The position numbers and the translations under genes are program-made. This document shows, in pieces, positions 17,342-24,412 of a DNA stretch of 64,000 nt. This DNA comes from Paenibacillus_AP thailandensis (GTDB lineage Bacteria; Bacillota; Bacilli; Paenibacillales; Paenibacillaceae): contig NZ_JBHUMY010000020.1 of the NCBI RefSeq assembly GCF_042685365.1, positions 1 to 64,000 on the forward strand, in the 5' to 3' direction. Position 1 is the stretch's first letter, and each line of letters begins with the position of its first letter. The notes beneath the pieces are model-generated. The model worked only from the letters and a program-made list of their open reading frames with translations. It was not told the origin of the DNA and made no database searches.

Positions 17342-18561
17342 ATGGCATGTGCGTAGCCACTTACCGCTGCTTTGATGAAAAAGCGGATTTTCATAAACGG
17401 GCGTTATCCATCGCCGTCGGGCTGACGGTCGGCAGCTGGACCGAGCTGCCGGAAGCGCGAAAAGCAGAGATGGAGAAGCATCTCGGCAAGGTGCTGTCCG
17501 TCGAAGTGCATGAAGAAGCGGGAAAGGAAAGGTACGCGGATATCCGCATCGCCTACCCGGACATTAACTTCAGCCGCGACATTCCGGCGCTGCTCGTCAC
17601 GATATTCGGCAAGCTGTCGATGGACGGACGAATCAAGCTGATCGACATCGACGTTTCGGACGAGTTCCGGTCCGCTTTCCCGGGACCGAAGTTCGGCCTT
17701 CAAGGCGTGCGCGATCTTCTTGGCGTGCACGACCGTCCGCTTTTGATGAGCATATTCAAATCCGTCATCGGCTACGATCTGGCGAATTTGCAGGAACAAT
17801 TTTATAAGCAGGCGCTTGGCGGCGTAGACTTGATCAAGGATGACGAAATATTGTTCGAGAACCCGCTGACGCCGCTGGAAAAACGGGTGGAAGCCTGCAT
17901 GGAGGCGGCTCGCAAAGCAAGCGAGGAAACCGGCCAAAAGCTGCTTTATGCGGTGAACTTGACCGGCCCGACGTCGCAGCTCGCGGACAACGCGCGCAAA
18001 GCGATTGCGGCCGGCGCCAACGCTTTGCTGTTCAACGTGCTCGCCTACGGCTACGACGTGCTTCACGAGCTGAGCAAGGACCCGTCCATCTCGGTGCCGA
18101 TCGCGGCGCATCCGGCGGTCGGCGGCGCTTATTATCAATCGCCTTATTACGGCATCGGCGCATCCGTCCTGTTCGGCAAGCTGATGCGTCTGGCGGGCGC
18201 CGACCTCGTCCTGTTCCCTTCCCCGTACGGCTCCGTTGTGATGCCGAAGGAAGAAAACATGGCGGTCAAGGAAGTGCTCCTGGCCGAAACGGACGGCCTC
18301 AAAGCGAGCTTCCCGGTTCCGTCGGCCGGCATCCATCCGGGACTTGTCCCGCTTATTTTGCGCGACTTCGGACAAGATGTCGTCGTCAACGCCGGCGGCG
18401 GCGTACACGGCCACCCGCTGGGCACCGCTGCCGGCGGCAAGGCTTTCCGGCAAGCCATCGATGCGGTGCTGGCCGGGGAATCGCTGGAGGAAGCGGCCCG
18501 AAAGCCGGGAGCCGAACCGCTTCAAGCGGCAATTGATGCATGGGGGATTAGACATTCATGA
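17338..18561 (+). CDS. mtnW: 2,3-diketo-5-methylthiopentyl-1-phosphate enolase (RuBisCO-like protein)
   Basis: A RuBisCO-like enolase of methionine salvage, 407 residues. The C-terminal barrel contains GGVDLIKDDE at about residues 161-170, whose Lys is carbamylated and whose Asp/Glu bind Mg in this family. It lacks the residues needed for CO2 fixation. Further signatures are FPGPKFGLQGVRDLLGV and VNAGGGVHGHPLGTAAGG. It overlaps proC by four bases and mtnX by four bases (ATGA in both cases), so it is firmly embedded in the T-box-controlled operon. In B. subtilis the same gene follows mtnE directly. Confidence 0.95.
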   Translation: MNGMCVATYRCFDEKADFHKRALSIAVGLTVGSWTELPEARKAEMEKHLGKVLSVEVHEEAGKERYADIRIAYPDINFSRDIPALLVTIFGKLSMDGRIKLIDIDVSDEFRSAFPGPKFGLQGVRDLLGVHDRPLLMSIFKSVIGYDLANLQEQFYKQALGGVDLIKDDEILFENPLTPLEKRVEACMEAARKASEETGQKLLYAVNLTGPTSQLADNARKAIAAGANALLFNVLAYGYDVLHELSKDPSISVPIAAHPAVGGAYYQSPYYGIGASVLFGKLMRLAGADLVLFPSPYGSVVMPKEENMAVKEVLLAETDGLKASFPVPSAGIHPGLVPLILRDFGQDVVVNAGGGVHGHPLGTAAGGKAFRQAIDAVLAGESLEEAARKPGAEPLQAAIDAWGIRHS

Positions 18562-19226
18562 GTATGACAGCCAGACAACGCGTTATCTTTTGCGATTTCG
18601 ACGGCACGATTACCGTCAACGACAACATCGTCGCGATCATTCGCCATTTCAACCCGCCGGGTTGGGAAGCGATCGCGGAGCAGGTGCTGGCGCAGCAAAT
18701 TTCGATCCGGGACGGCGTCGGGCGGATGTTCCGCCTCCTCCCCGCCTCGCTGAAGGAGCAAGTGGTCGATTACGGCATCTCCAACGTCCGTATCCGCGAG
18801 GGTTTCGCCGAGCTTCTCGCTTACGCGAAGGAAGCCGGTATCGACTTTTACGTCACAAGCGGCGGCATCGACTTTTTTGTCTATCCGGTGCTGGAGCGCT
18901 TCGGCATTCCGACCAACCATATTTTTTGCAACGGTAGCGATTTTTCGGGAGAACGAATTGAAATTACGTGGCCGCATCCATGCGATGAGCACTGCAATAA
19001 CGATTGCGGCATGTGCAAAACGACGATTATGCGCCGTTTCCCGTCCGACAGGTACGAGCGCATCATTATCGGCGACAGCGTAACGGACTTCGAAGGGGCC
19101 AAGCTGGCGGACGTCGTTTACTCCCGCTCCCATTTGACGGAGAAATGCCGGGAGCTGGGCCTTGCGCATACCGAATTCGAAACGTTCCACGATATAATCG
19201 ACGATATGAAACGGGAAAGGAACTGA
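18558..19226 (+). CDS. mtnX: 2-hydroxy-3-keto-5-methylthiopentenyl-1-phosphate phosphatase
   Basis: HAD-superfamily phosphatase acting on the MtnW product, 222 residues. Motif I is CDFDGTITVND near residue 12, the motif II Ser lies in YVTSGGIDF, and motif III is IIIGDSVTDFEGA. A cysteine-rich stretch (CDEHCNNDCGMCK, about residues 138-150) is a feature of MtnX proteins. It overlaps mtnW by ATGA and is six bases ahead of mtnB, completing a coupled trio. Confidence 0.94.
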   Translation: MSMTARQRVIFCDFDGTITVNDNIVAIIRHFNPPGWEAIAEQVLAQQISIRDGVGRMFRLLPASLKEQVVDYGISNVRIREGFAELLAYAKEAGIDFYVTSGGIDFFVYPVLERFGIPTNHIFCNGSDFSGERIEITWPHPCDEHCNNDCGMCKTTIMRRFPSDRYERIIIGDSVTDFEGAKLADVVYSRSHLTEKCRELGLAHTEFETFHDIIDDMKRERN

Positions 19227-19232
19227 CAGCAG

Positions 19233-19886
19233 ATGAGCAGCTTCGAGCACATTACTTTGGAACAGAAGCAACAAGCGTTCGCCGAGCTGAGAGAGGTGAA
19301 GGAGCTTTTTGCCTCCCGCGGCTGGTTTCCCGGCACAAGCGGCAATTTGTCGGTGCGGGTAGGCGATTTTGACCCGGAGCAATTTTATTTCGCCATTACG
19401 GCCAGCGGCAAAGACAAAACGGTCAATACGCCGGAAGACTATTTGCTGGTGGACAAGCAAGGCAAAGCTTGCGAGAAAACGAACCTCCGCCCTTCCGCGG
19501 AAACGCTGATCCATTGCGAAATTTACCGGTTAACGGGCGCGGGGGCGATCTTCCATATTCACTCCGTGTTCAATAACGTCATCTCGGAATATTTCTGGAA
19601 CCGCGGCTCGGTGCCGGTCGACGGCGTCGAGCTGATTAAAGGATTGAACATTTGGGAAGAAGAAGCGCATATCGAGATTCCGATCGTATCGAATTATGCC
19701 GATATTCCGCGGATCGTCCCGGAAGTGACGGAACGGCTGCAGGCCGGCGTGCCGGGCATCCTCCTCCGCAAGCACGGCATATACGCTTGGGGCGCCAACG
19801 CGTTTGAAGCGAAACGCCATATCGAATCGTTCGAGTTCATCTTCGAATACGTGTACCGGCTGGAACTGCTCAAAAAAGGTCTGTAA
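19233..19886 (+). CDS. mtnB: methylthioribulose-1-phosphate dehydratase
   Basis: Class II aldolase-fold zinc enzyme that dehydrates methylthioribulose-1-phosphate, the step before MtnW. The 217 residues contain PGTSGNLSVR near the N-terminus, the zinc ligands in FHIHSVFNN, and a third His in LLRKHGIYAWG. It is the last gene of the operon and is followed by two terminator-like hairpins. The usual next gene, mtnD (acireductone dioxygenase), is absent here, and mtnK/mtnA are not in the window. Confidence 0.95.
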   Translation: MSSFEHITLEQKQQAFAELREVKELFASRGWFPGTSGNLSVRVGDFDPEQFYFAITASGKDKTVNTPEDYLLVDKQGKACEKTNLRPSAETLIHCEIYRLTGAGAIFHIHSVFNNVISEYFWNRGSVPVDGVELIKGLNIWEEEAHIEIPIVSNYADIPRIVPEVTERLQAGVPGILLRKHGIYAWGANAFEAKRHIESFEFIFEYVYRLELLKKGL

Positions 19887-19919
19887 CGATCTGTTCCGGA
19901 CATTACCATTACGGTCAAA

Positions 19920-19971
19920 AGCGGCAGCCATGGACGATTTAAGTAAAGTCCAGGCCTGCCGTTCTTTTTTG
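19920..19971 (+). terminator. first of two tandem terminators after mtnB
   Basis: CGGCAGCCATGGAC pairs imperfectly with GTCCAGGCCTGCCG and is followed by TTCTTTTTT. It resembles the next hairpin in sequence (shared CGGCAG ... TGGAC ... GTCC ... CTGCCG blocks), as if duplicated. Confidence 0.75.
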
Positions 19972-20018
19972 AAGGTTGGCGTATATCCGTTTTAAACAGA
20001 GACTGGATAGAATATAGA

Positions 20019-20072
20019 AACAGCGGCAGCTTTGGACCGAAAAAGAAAGTCCCAGGCTGCCGCTGTTTTATT
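20019..20072 (+). terminator. second of two tandem terminators after mtnB
   Basis: CAGCGGCAG(C)TTTGGAC pairs with GTCC(C)AGGCTGCCGCTG around an A-rich loop, followed by TTTTATT. It also ends close to the stop of the convergent HxlR gene, so it may serve both strands. Confidence 0.8.
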
Positions 20073-20081
20073 GAGGTACCC

Positions 20082-20438
20082 TTATTCTGAGCAATTGATC
20101 ATCCACTTACGTTGATTCATATATCGCTCGCCCCACTCGCCCAATTGGTCTAATATGGATTCCAGCGACTTTCCGAGTTCACTCATTTCATAGACAACTT
20201 TCGGCGGCACTTGGTTATACACCGTTCGAATGATGATGCCGTCTTCTTCCAGCTCCCGAAGCTGTTGAGTCAACATCTTTTGTGTAATTTCGGGGATTTT
20301 CTTTTTTAGTTCGTTCGTTCTCATCGGCCCGGGTCCACAGTTCAAATGGCATAATATCAATAATTTCCATTTTCCTCCTAAAACCTCCAACGTCGCTTCC
20401 GCGGGGATGTTATAAGTCCGTGTTTTCGGCAGTTCCAT
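20082..20438 (-). CDS. HxlR-family transcriptional regulator
   Basis: A 118-residue winged-helix regulator. The core LEVLGGKWKLLILCHL at about residues 18-33, the segment RTNELKKKIPEITQKMLTQQL and the wing with VYNQVPPKVVYEMSELG define the HxlR/YodB/HypR group. Several members respond to quinones, diamide or aldehydes. Cys residues are at about 30, 34 and 116, but the N-terminal redox Cys of YodB (near residue 6) is absent, so sensing by that mechanism is not shown. It is divergent from a quinone-reductase-like gene across a 170-base gap holding direct repeats, and is the obvious candidate to control it. Confidence 0.9.
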   Translation of the reverse strand: MELPKTRTYNIPAEATLEVLGGKWKLLILCHLNCGPGPMRTNELKKKIPEITQKMLTQQLRELEEDGIIIRTVYNQVPPKVVYEMSELGKSLESILDQLGEWGERYMNQRKWMINCSE

Positions 20439-20476
20439 AGGATAACCATCCTCTAATCGGTTTTGATTAAACGGGT

Positions 20477-20526
20477 ACTTTTCGGTGCCTATAACACTTT
20501 TCAGTTCTTATAGCACAAAAAAGTGC
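20477..20526. promoter_or_regulatory. direct and inverted repeats between the HxlR and reductase genes, candidate operator
   Basis: Two copies of a 21-base sequence starting ACTTTTC (20477-20497 and 20496-20516), identical at about 17 positions, repeat every 19 bases. The second copy runs into the palindrome GCAC-AAAAAA-GTGC (20513-20526). The site is central in the divergent gap. This is the expected place for an HxlR dimer pair. Confidence 0.45.
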
Positions 20527-20609
20527 GTTCTTCCGTTTTTTTCCTTCATCCTACATAATTTTATCGTACCTGATTCGAACAAAAAAGTAGAAAATGGAAG
20601 GTGACGGCT

Positions 20610-21206
20610 TTGAAAATATTAACCGTTGTATCGCACCCTAGGGTGAATTCCTTAACCTTTTCGGTCGCGGCCCGTTTTACACAGGGGCTCGCCGATGCCG
20701 GACACGAAACGGAAATACTCGATCTGCATCGCAGCGGCTTTAATCCCGTGTTGTGGGAAGCGGATGAACCCGACTGGTCTTCCGACGATCGCAAGATCTA
20801 TTCTCCCGAGGTTGAAGCCGAAATCGAACGAATGCAGAAACACGATGCTCTCGCCTATATTTTCCCGATATGGTGGTTCAGTCTGCCTGCTATGCTGAAA
20901 GGATATATCGACCGGGTTTGGAACAATGGTTATGCATACGGCTCCAATAAATTGCATCACAAACAAGTACTGTGGCTTGGTCTGGCAGCGGCTCCGAAAG
21001 AACACTTTGAGAAAAGACAATACGATAAAATGCTCTCCCAGCTGCTGAACATCGGAATGGCCGATTACTGCGGAATATCCAATAGCAAGGTCGAGATATT
21101 CTATGACACCTTGGATTCAAGGCCGGAAATTTTCGATAAGCTTCTGACGCAAGCTTATGATCTCGGATTACATTATGACAAAGCGTCAATCGCCGCAACT
21201 TCCTAA
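20610..21206 (+). CDS. NAD(P)H-dependent flavin oxidoreductase (quinone reductase/NQO1-like, flavodoxin fold)
   Basis: An FMN/FAD flavodoxin-fold reductase of 198 residues. The TTG at 20610 is preferred: it gives the family start MKILTVVSHPRVNS with GGAAGG about seven bases upstream; a GTG at 20601 would overlap that site. Signatures are SHPRVNSLT (flavin phosphate binding), YIFPIWWFSLPAMLKGYIDRV (quinone/flavin site) and a G-Y-A-Y-G segment. Such enzymes detoxify quinones by two-electron reduction. The substrate here is not evident. The divergent HxlR regulator suggests inducible expression under electrophile stress, which is inference from context. Confidence 0.88.
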   Translation: MKILTVVSHPRVNSLTFSVAARFTQGLADAGHETEILDLHRSGFNPVLWEADEPDWSSDDRKIYSPEVEAEIERMQKHDALAYIFPIWWFSLPAMLKGYIDRVWNNGYAYGSNKLHHKQVLWLGLAAAPKEHFEKRQYDKMLSQLLNIGMADYCGISNSKVEIFYDTLDSRPEIFDKLLTQAYDLGLHYDKASIAATS

Positions 21207-21235
21207 TTCAAGTACAAGTTTCAGCATGGCAAATA

Positions 21236-21285
21236 GGGTTGTCCCGTCGTTCCGGATTCCGGATGACAAGACAACCCTTGTTTCG
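21236..21285 (+). terminator. probable terminator of the reductase gene
   Basis: AGGGTTGTC (21236-21244) and GACAACCCT (21271-21279) form a 9-bp stem, with a short internal CCGGA/TTCCGG hairpin in the loop, followed by TTGTTTCGTT. The position fits, but the T-run is interrupted. Confidence 0.55.
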
Positions 21286-21323
21286 TTCCCCATATCATTA
21301 GTTGAACTAAACGTTGACGGCCG

Positions 21324-21348
21324 TTCCTTTCGAAAGGGAGCTCCCTTT
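21324..21348. repeat. overlapping perfect palindromes downstream of dnaD
   Basis: CCTTTCGAAAGG overlaps the 16-base perfect palindrome AAAGGGAG/CTCCCTTT (21333-21348). There is no loop or U-run, so a protein site is as likely as an RNA hairpin. Confidence 0.35.
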
Positions 21349-21398
21349 CTCCTTCCATTTGGCTTGGTCGATGAAGTTCATCGGTCCAACATCAATAG

Positions 21399-22106
21399 CT
21401 AATGTTTTCCGCCTCTGAATTTTTGCGCGTGAGCCCGCGCCTCCTCTTCGTTGGTAACGCGGTTCCGGCTCCACTCCAGCAAAATCCGGTCGATATACCG
21501 CAAGCTAAGCTTGCCGGCAAACACGGCTTCTTTCAGCGCGAACCGGATAATCTCCTCCGAATAGCGGTCTTGGTCGAGCCATCCGCTGATCGTTTCGCAT
21601 TCCATCGGGGATAAGAGCCGGCCGAATTCCTGCTCGAACACGGAAAACAGATTGCTCGGATCGGCCGCTCTCCGCTCCGGCTTGCGGTTTGTTTGCTGCT
21701 TCGTCCGGCGCTTGTCCTCTGCGGCCCATTCGGCCGCTTTCAGCAGCCATCCCTCCAGACTGTAGCGCTCGGATTGAACCCCGGTCGACGGATCAATCTC
21801 GTCTTCGATCGCCAGAAATCCGTCCCGGAGCAGCCGGCCAAGCATTTGGGCCACGGCAACGGGCGTCGTCCCAAGCCTCTCCGCCAGCTGTTCGGGCGTC
21901 GGAAATTCGATATATTCCCTCTCGCCGAACAACATCAGCTGAAGAAGCAGCATCATCTCCGTATCCGATAACCCAAGCTGGCGGTACGACTTGAGAAGCA
22001 GCGCCGAAACATGGATGCCGCCTTCGTTCAGGGCAGCGGCCAACCCGCGCGAATAAGCTTTCCACATCTCCTGACTCAACTCATCCGCCGCCTTTCGCAT
22101 AAACAA
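21399..22106 (-). CDS. dnaD: DnaD-domain primosomal protein
   Basis: Replication-initiation/primosome protein, 235 residues. The N-terminal winged helix (about 40-110; GLSDTEMMLLLQLMLF, FPTPEQLAERLGTTPVAVAQMLGRLLRDGFL) is followed by a basic linker and the DnaD/DnaB2 C-terminal domain (about 150-230) with ISGWLDQDRYSEEIIRFALKEAVFAGKLSLRYIDRILLEW, containing the family YIDRIL-x-x-W motif. DnaD binds DNA and helps load the DnaC helicase via DnaB/DnaI. A TTG at 22106 sits nine bases after AGGA; the in-frame ATG at 22100 is the alternative. asnS and nth, its neighbours in Bacillus, are not adjacent. Confidence 0.92.
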   Translation of the reverse strand: MFMRKAADELSQEMWKAYSRGLAAALNEGGIHVSALLLKSYRQLGLSDTEMMLLLQLMLFGEREYIEFPTPEQLAERLGTTPVAVAQMLGRLLRDGFLAIEDEIDPSTGVQSERYSLEGWLLKAAEWAAEDKRRTKQQTNRKPERRAADPSNLFSVFEQEFGRLLSPMECETISGWLDQDRYSEEIIRFALKEAVFAGKLSLRYIDRILLEWSRNRVTNEEEARAHAQKFRGGKH

Positions 22107-22158
22107 AATTATAAATCCTATAGTTGAAACCTTTACACTCGCTATATTCGATTAACCG

Positions 22159-23370
22159 TTACCCGTTTAACTTGCGTTTGACAAGATCGTACGTATCGCG
22201 GGCAATCAGAAGCTCTTCGTTCGTCGGTACGACGAGCACCTGCACTTTGGACGACTCCGAAGAGATCCGGCGCGTTTCTTTGCTGCGGACGGCGTTTTTC
22301 TCGTCGTCCAGCTCGACCCCGAGGAAGGTTAGCCCCTCGCACACCGCTTTGCGCAGCGCGCTCGAATTTTCGCCTACGCCCGCGGTGAAGAGCAGCACGT
22401 CGATGCCGTTCATGGCTGCCGTATATGCCCCGATATATTTGCGGAGACGGTAGACGTACATGTCGAACGCAAGCTTCGCTTTCGCGTCGCCTTCCTCCAT
22501 CGCCTGCTCGATTTCGCGCATGTCGCTGCTCAGTCCGGAAACGGCCAGCATGCCGCTGTGCTTGTTCAGCATCGAATTCACTTCGCTAAGCGTAAGCTCT
22601 TCCTTGTTCATGACGTACGGGACGATTGCCGGATCCAGATCGCCGCTCCGCGTCCCCATCATCAGACCTTCAAGCGGCGTCATGCCCATGCTTGTGTCGT
22701 ACGATTTTCCGTTCAGGATCGCCGTGCAGCTGGCGCCGTTGCCGATATGGCAGCTGACGATTTTGAGCGATTCGATCGGCTTGCCGAGATAATCGGCCGC
22801 TTGTCCGCTTACGTATTTGTGGGACGTGCCGTGGAAGCCGTAGCGGCGAACTTTGTGCCGGCTGTAAAGAATCGTCGGAATCGGGTACAAATACGACGTC
22901 CGCGGCATCGATTGATGGAACGCCGTATCGAACACGACGACTTGCGGCACGTCCGGCAGGTTGGCCTCCACCGCGTTAATCCCCATCATATGGGCCGGAT
23001 TGTGCAGCGGCGCAAGATCAAACAGCCTGCGGATTTCCAGCTTCACTTCCTGGTTGACGACAACGGACTCCTTAAACGTCTCGCCGCCGTGTACGATCCG
23101 GTGGCCGACAGCGTCGATTTCGCCGATCTCTGTCAAAACGCCGTACTCGGCATCCACCAGCATTTCCAGCACCCTTCTGACGGCCGTTACATGGTCCAAA
23201 ATTTCGCTAACCTGACGCGCCTCCGGCTTGCCCGCCGGCTCATGGGTTACGATCGAGGAGTCCATGCCGATCCGCTCGACGCGCCCGCTTGCGAGCACCG
23301 ATTCATCCAACATGTTATAGAGCTGATATTTTAAAGAGGAGCTTCCCGCATTGATGACTAAAATTTTCAT
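22159..23370 (-). CDS. ackA: acetate kinase
   Basis: Converts acetyl phosphate and ADP to acetate and ATP, or the reverse. The 403-residue protein shows VINAGSSSLKYQLYNM at the N-terminus, VGHRIVHGGE with the active-site His/Gly/Glu region, VFDTAFHQSMP and TRSGDLDPAI. The length is standard. The gene starts inside the stop of the upstream hbd gene (ATGA, 23367-23370), so its translation is coupled to a 3-hydroxyacyl-CoA dehydrogenase rather than to pta, which is not in the window. Confidence 0.97.
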   Translation of the reverse strand: MKILVINAGSSSLKYQLYNMLDESVLASGRVERIGMDSSIVTHEPAGKPEARQVSEILDHVTAVRRVLEMLVDAEYGVLTEIGEIDAVGHRIVHGGETFKESVVVNQEVKLEIRRLFDLAPLHNPAHMMGINAVEANLPDVPQVVVFDTAFHQSMPRTSYLYPIPTILYSRHKVRRYGFHGTSHKYVSGQAADYLGKPIESLKIVSCHIGNGASCTAILNGKSYDTSMGMTPLEGLMMGTRSGDLDPAIVPYVMNKEELTLSEVNSMLNKHSGMLAVSGLSSDMREIEQAMEEGDAKAKLAFDMYVYRLRKYIGAYTAAMNGIDVLLFTAGVGENSSALRKAVCEGLTFLGVELDDEKNAVRSKETRRISSESSKVQVLVVPTNEELLIARDTYDLVKRKLNG

Positions 23371-24242
23371 TGTATCCGATCCCCATCCATATCGTATTTA
23401 AAAAATCCTTGTCCCGACTTGACGCCAAGATGGCCTGCCCGCACCATCTTTTTCAATACGATGGAAGGGCGGTATTTCAATTCGCCGTATTCGCGGAACA
23501 TGCCGTCAAGCGCGGCAAGGACGGAATCGAGGCCGAACCGGTCGGCCATCTCGAACGGGCCGTGCTGGAACGAATACCCGATGCGCATGGCGCTGTCGAT
23601 ATCTTCGGCCGATGCCACGCCTTCTTCAAGCACGTGCAGCGCTTCGTTAATAAACAGGCAAATAAGCCTGCTCGTGACGAAGCCAGGCGATTCGAACACC
23701 ATGATTCCTTTTTTCCGGATCACTTCCTCGACGAAAAGACGCGTCTGTTCAAACGTGTTTTCGGACGTCTGAAGCCCCCGTACGATTTCGACCATGTCGA
23801 TTTTCGTCGCCGGGTATACGAAATGCAAGCCGATAATCCGTTCGGGATGAGCGGCTACGCTGGCGATTTCGGTCAAGCTTAAAGCGGAAGTGTTGCTGGC
23901 CAGAATGACGTCCGGCTTGCAAATCCGGTCCAAATCCTGAAAAACCGCTTTTTTGATCAGCAAATCCTCCGTAATCGATTCGATCACAAGATCGCATTCC
24001 GCAAGCTCCATATAATCTTTGGCTTTATGAATACGATTCATGAGCAGCTTCTTTTCGGCTTGCGTAAGCGCCCATTTTTCGATTTTTTTATCGAGGCTTT
24101 GCTCGATCATATGAAGGCCGTGATCCAGCCGTTCCTCGTTTTTTTCCACGAGACATACATCAAGGCCGTTGGCGGCCAGCATCTCCGCGATGCTTTGTCC
24201 CATCGTGCCAACGCCCACTACACCGACTTTTCTTATTGCCAT
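23367..24242 (-). CDS. hbd: 3-hydroxybutyryl-CoA dehydrogenase
   Basis: NAD(P)-dependent 3-hydroxyacyl-CoA dehydrogenase, 291 residues, interconverting acetoacetyl-CoA and 3-hydroxybutyryl-CoA. The Rossmann motif GVVGVGTMGQSIAEM is at residues 7-21; the catalytic His is in GLHFVYPATKIDMVEIVRG, with the family Asn/Pro region replaced by YPATK; the C-terminal domain begins near FVTSRLICLFINEA and includes GYSFQHGPFEMADRFGLD. GAGGAGAG precedes the start at 24242. It is cotranscribed with ackA. The canonical HFxNP motif reads HFVYP here, a small deviation worth noting. Confidence 0.9.
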   Translation of the reverse strand: MAIRKVGVVGVGTMGQSIAEMLAANGLDVCLVEKNEERLDHGLHMIEQSLDKKIEKWALTQAEKKLLMNRIHKAKDYMELAECDLVIESITEDLLIKKAVFQDLDRICKPDVILASNTSALSLTEIASVAAHPERIIGLHFVYPATKIDMVEIVRGLQTSENTFEQTRLFVEEVIRKKGIMVFESPGFVTSRLICLFINEALHVLEEGVASAEDIDSAMRIGYSFQHGPFEMADRFGLDSVLAALDGMFREYGELKYRPSIVLKKMVRAGHLGVKSGQGFFKYDMDGDRIQ

Positions 24243-24328
24243 AACGTGTGGTTCTCTCCTCTATAAGGTTGTGCATCTATCTTTTCTGAAAATTGAGAAA
24301 CATTCTTAATGCGTATGTATCCCAATTC

Positions 24329-24371
24329 ATTATAACGATTTTCAGCAAAAAATGAAGGCAGACAATTGTCT
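24329..24371 (-). promoter_or_regulatory. promoter and flanking palindrome of hbd-ackA
   Basis: A perfect -10 box TATAAT (24329-24334, minus strand) with a weak -35 TTCATT 16 bases upstream. Just behind it is the 12-base perfect palindrome AGACAATTGTCT (24360-24371), a likely repressor or activator site. The palindrome, extended by flanking G/C pairs and followed by T-runs, could also act as the end of the upstream FtsH-like gene. Confidence 0.45.
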
Positions 24372-24412
24372 ACCCCCAAAATTTTTTATGACAATTATAC
24401 TTTTTGCTGGGG

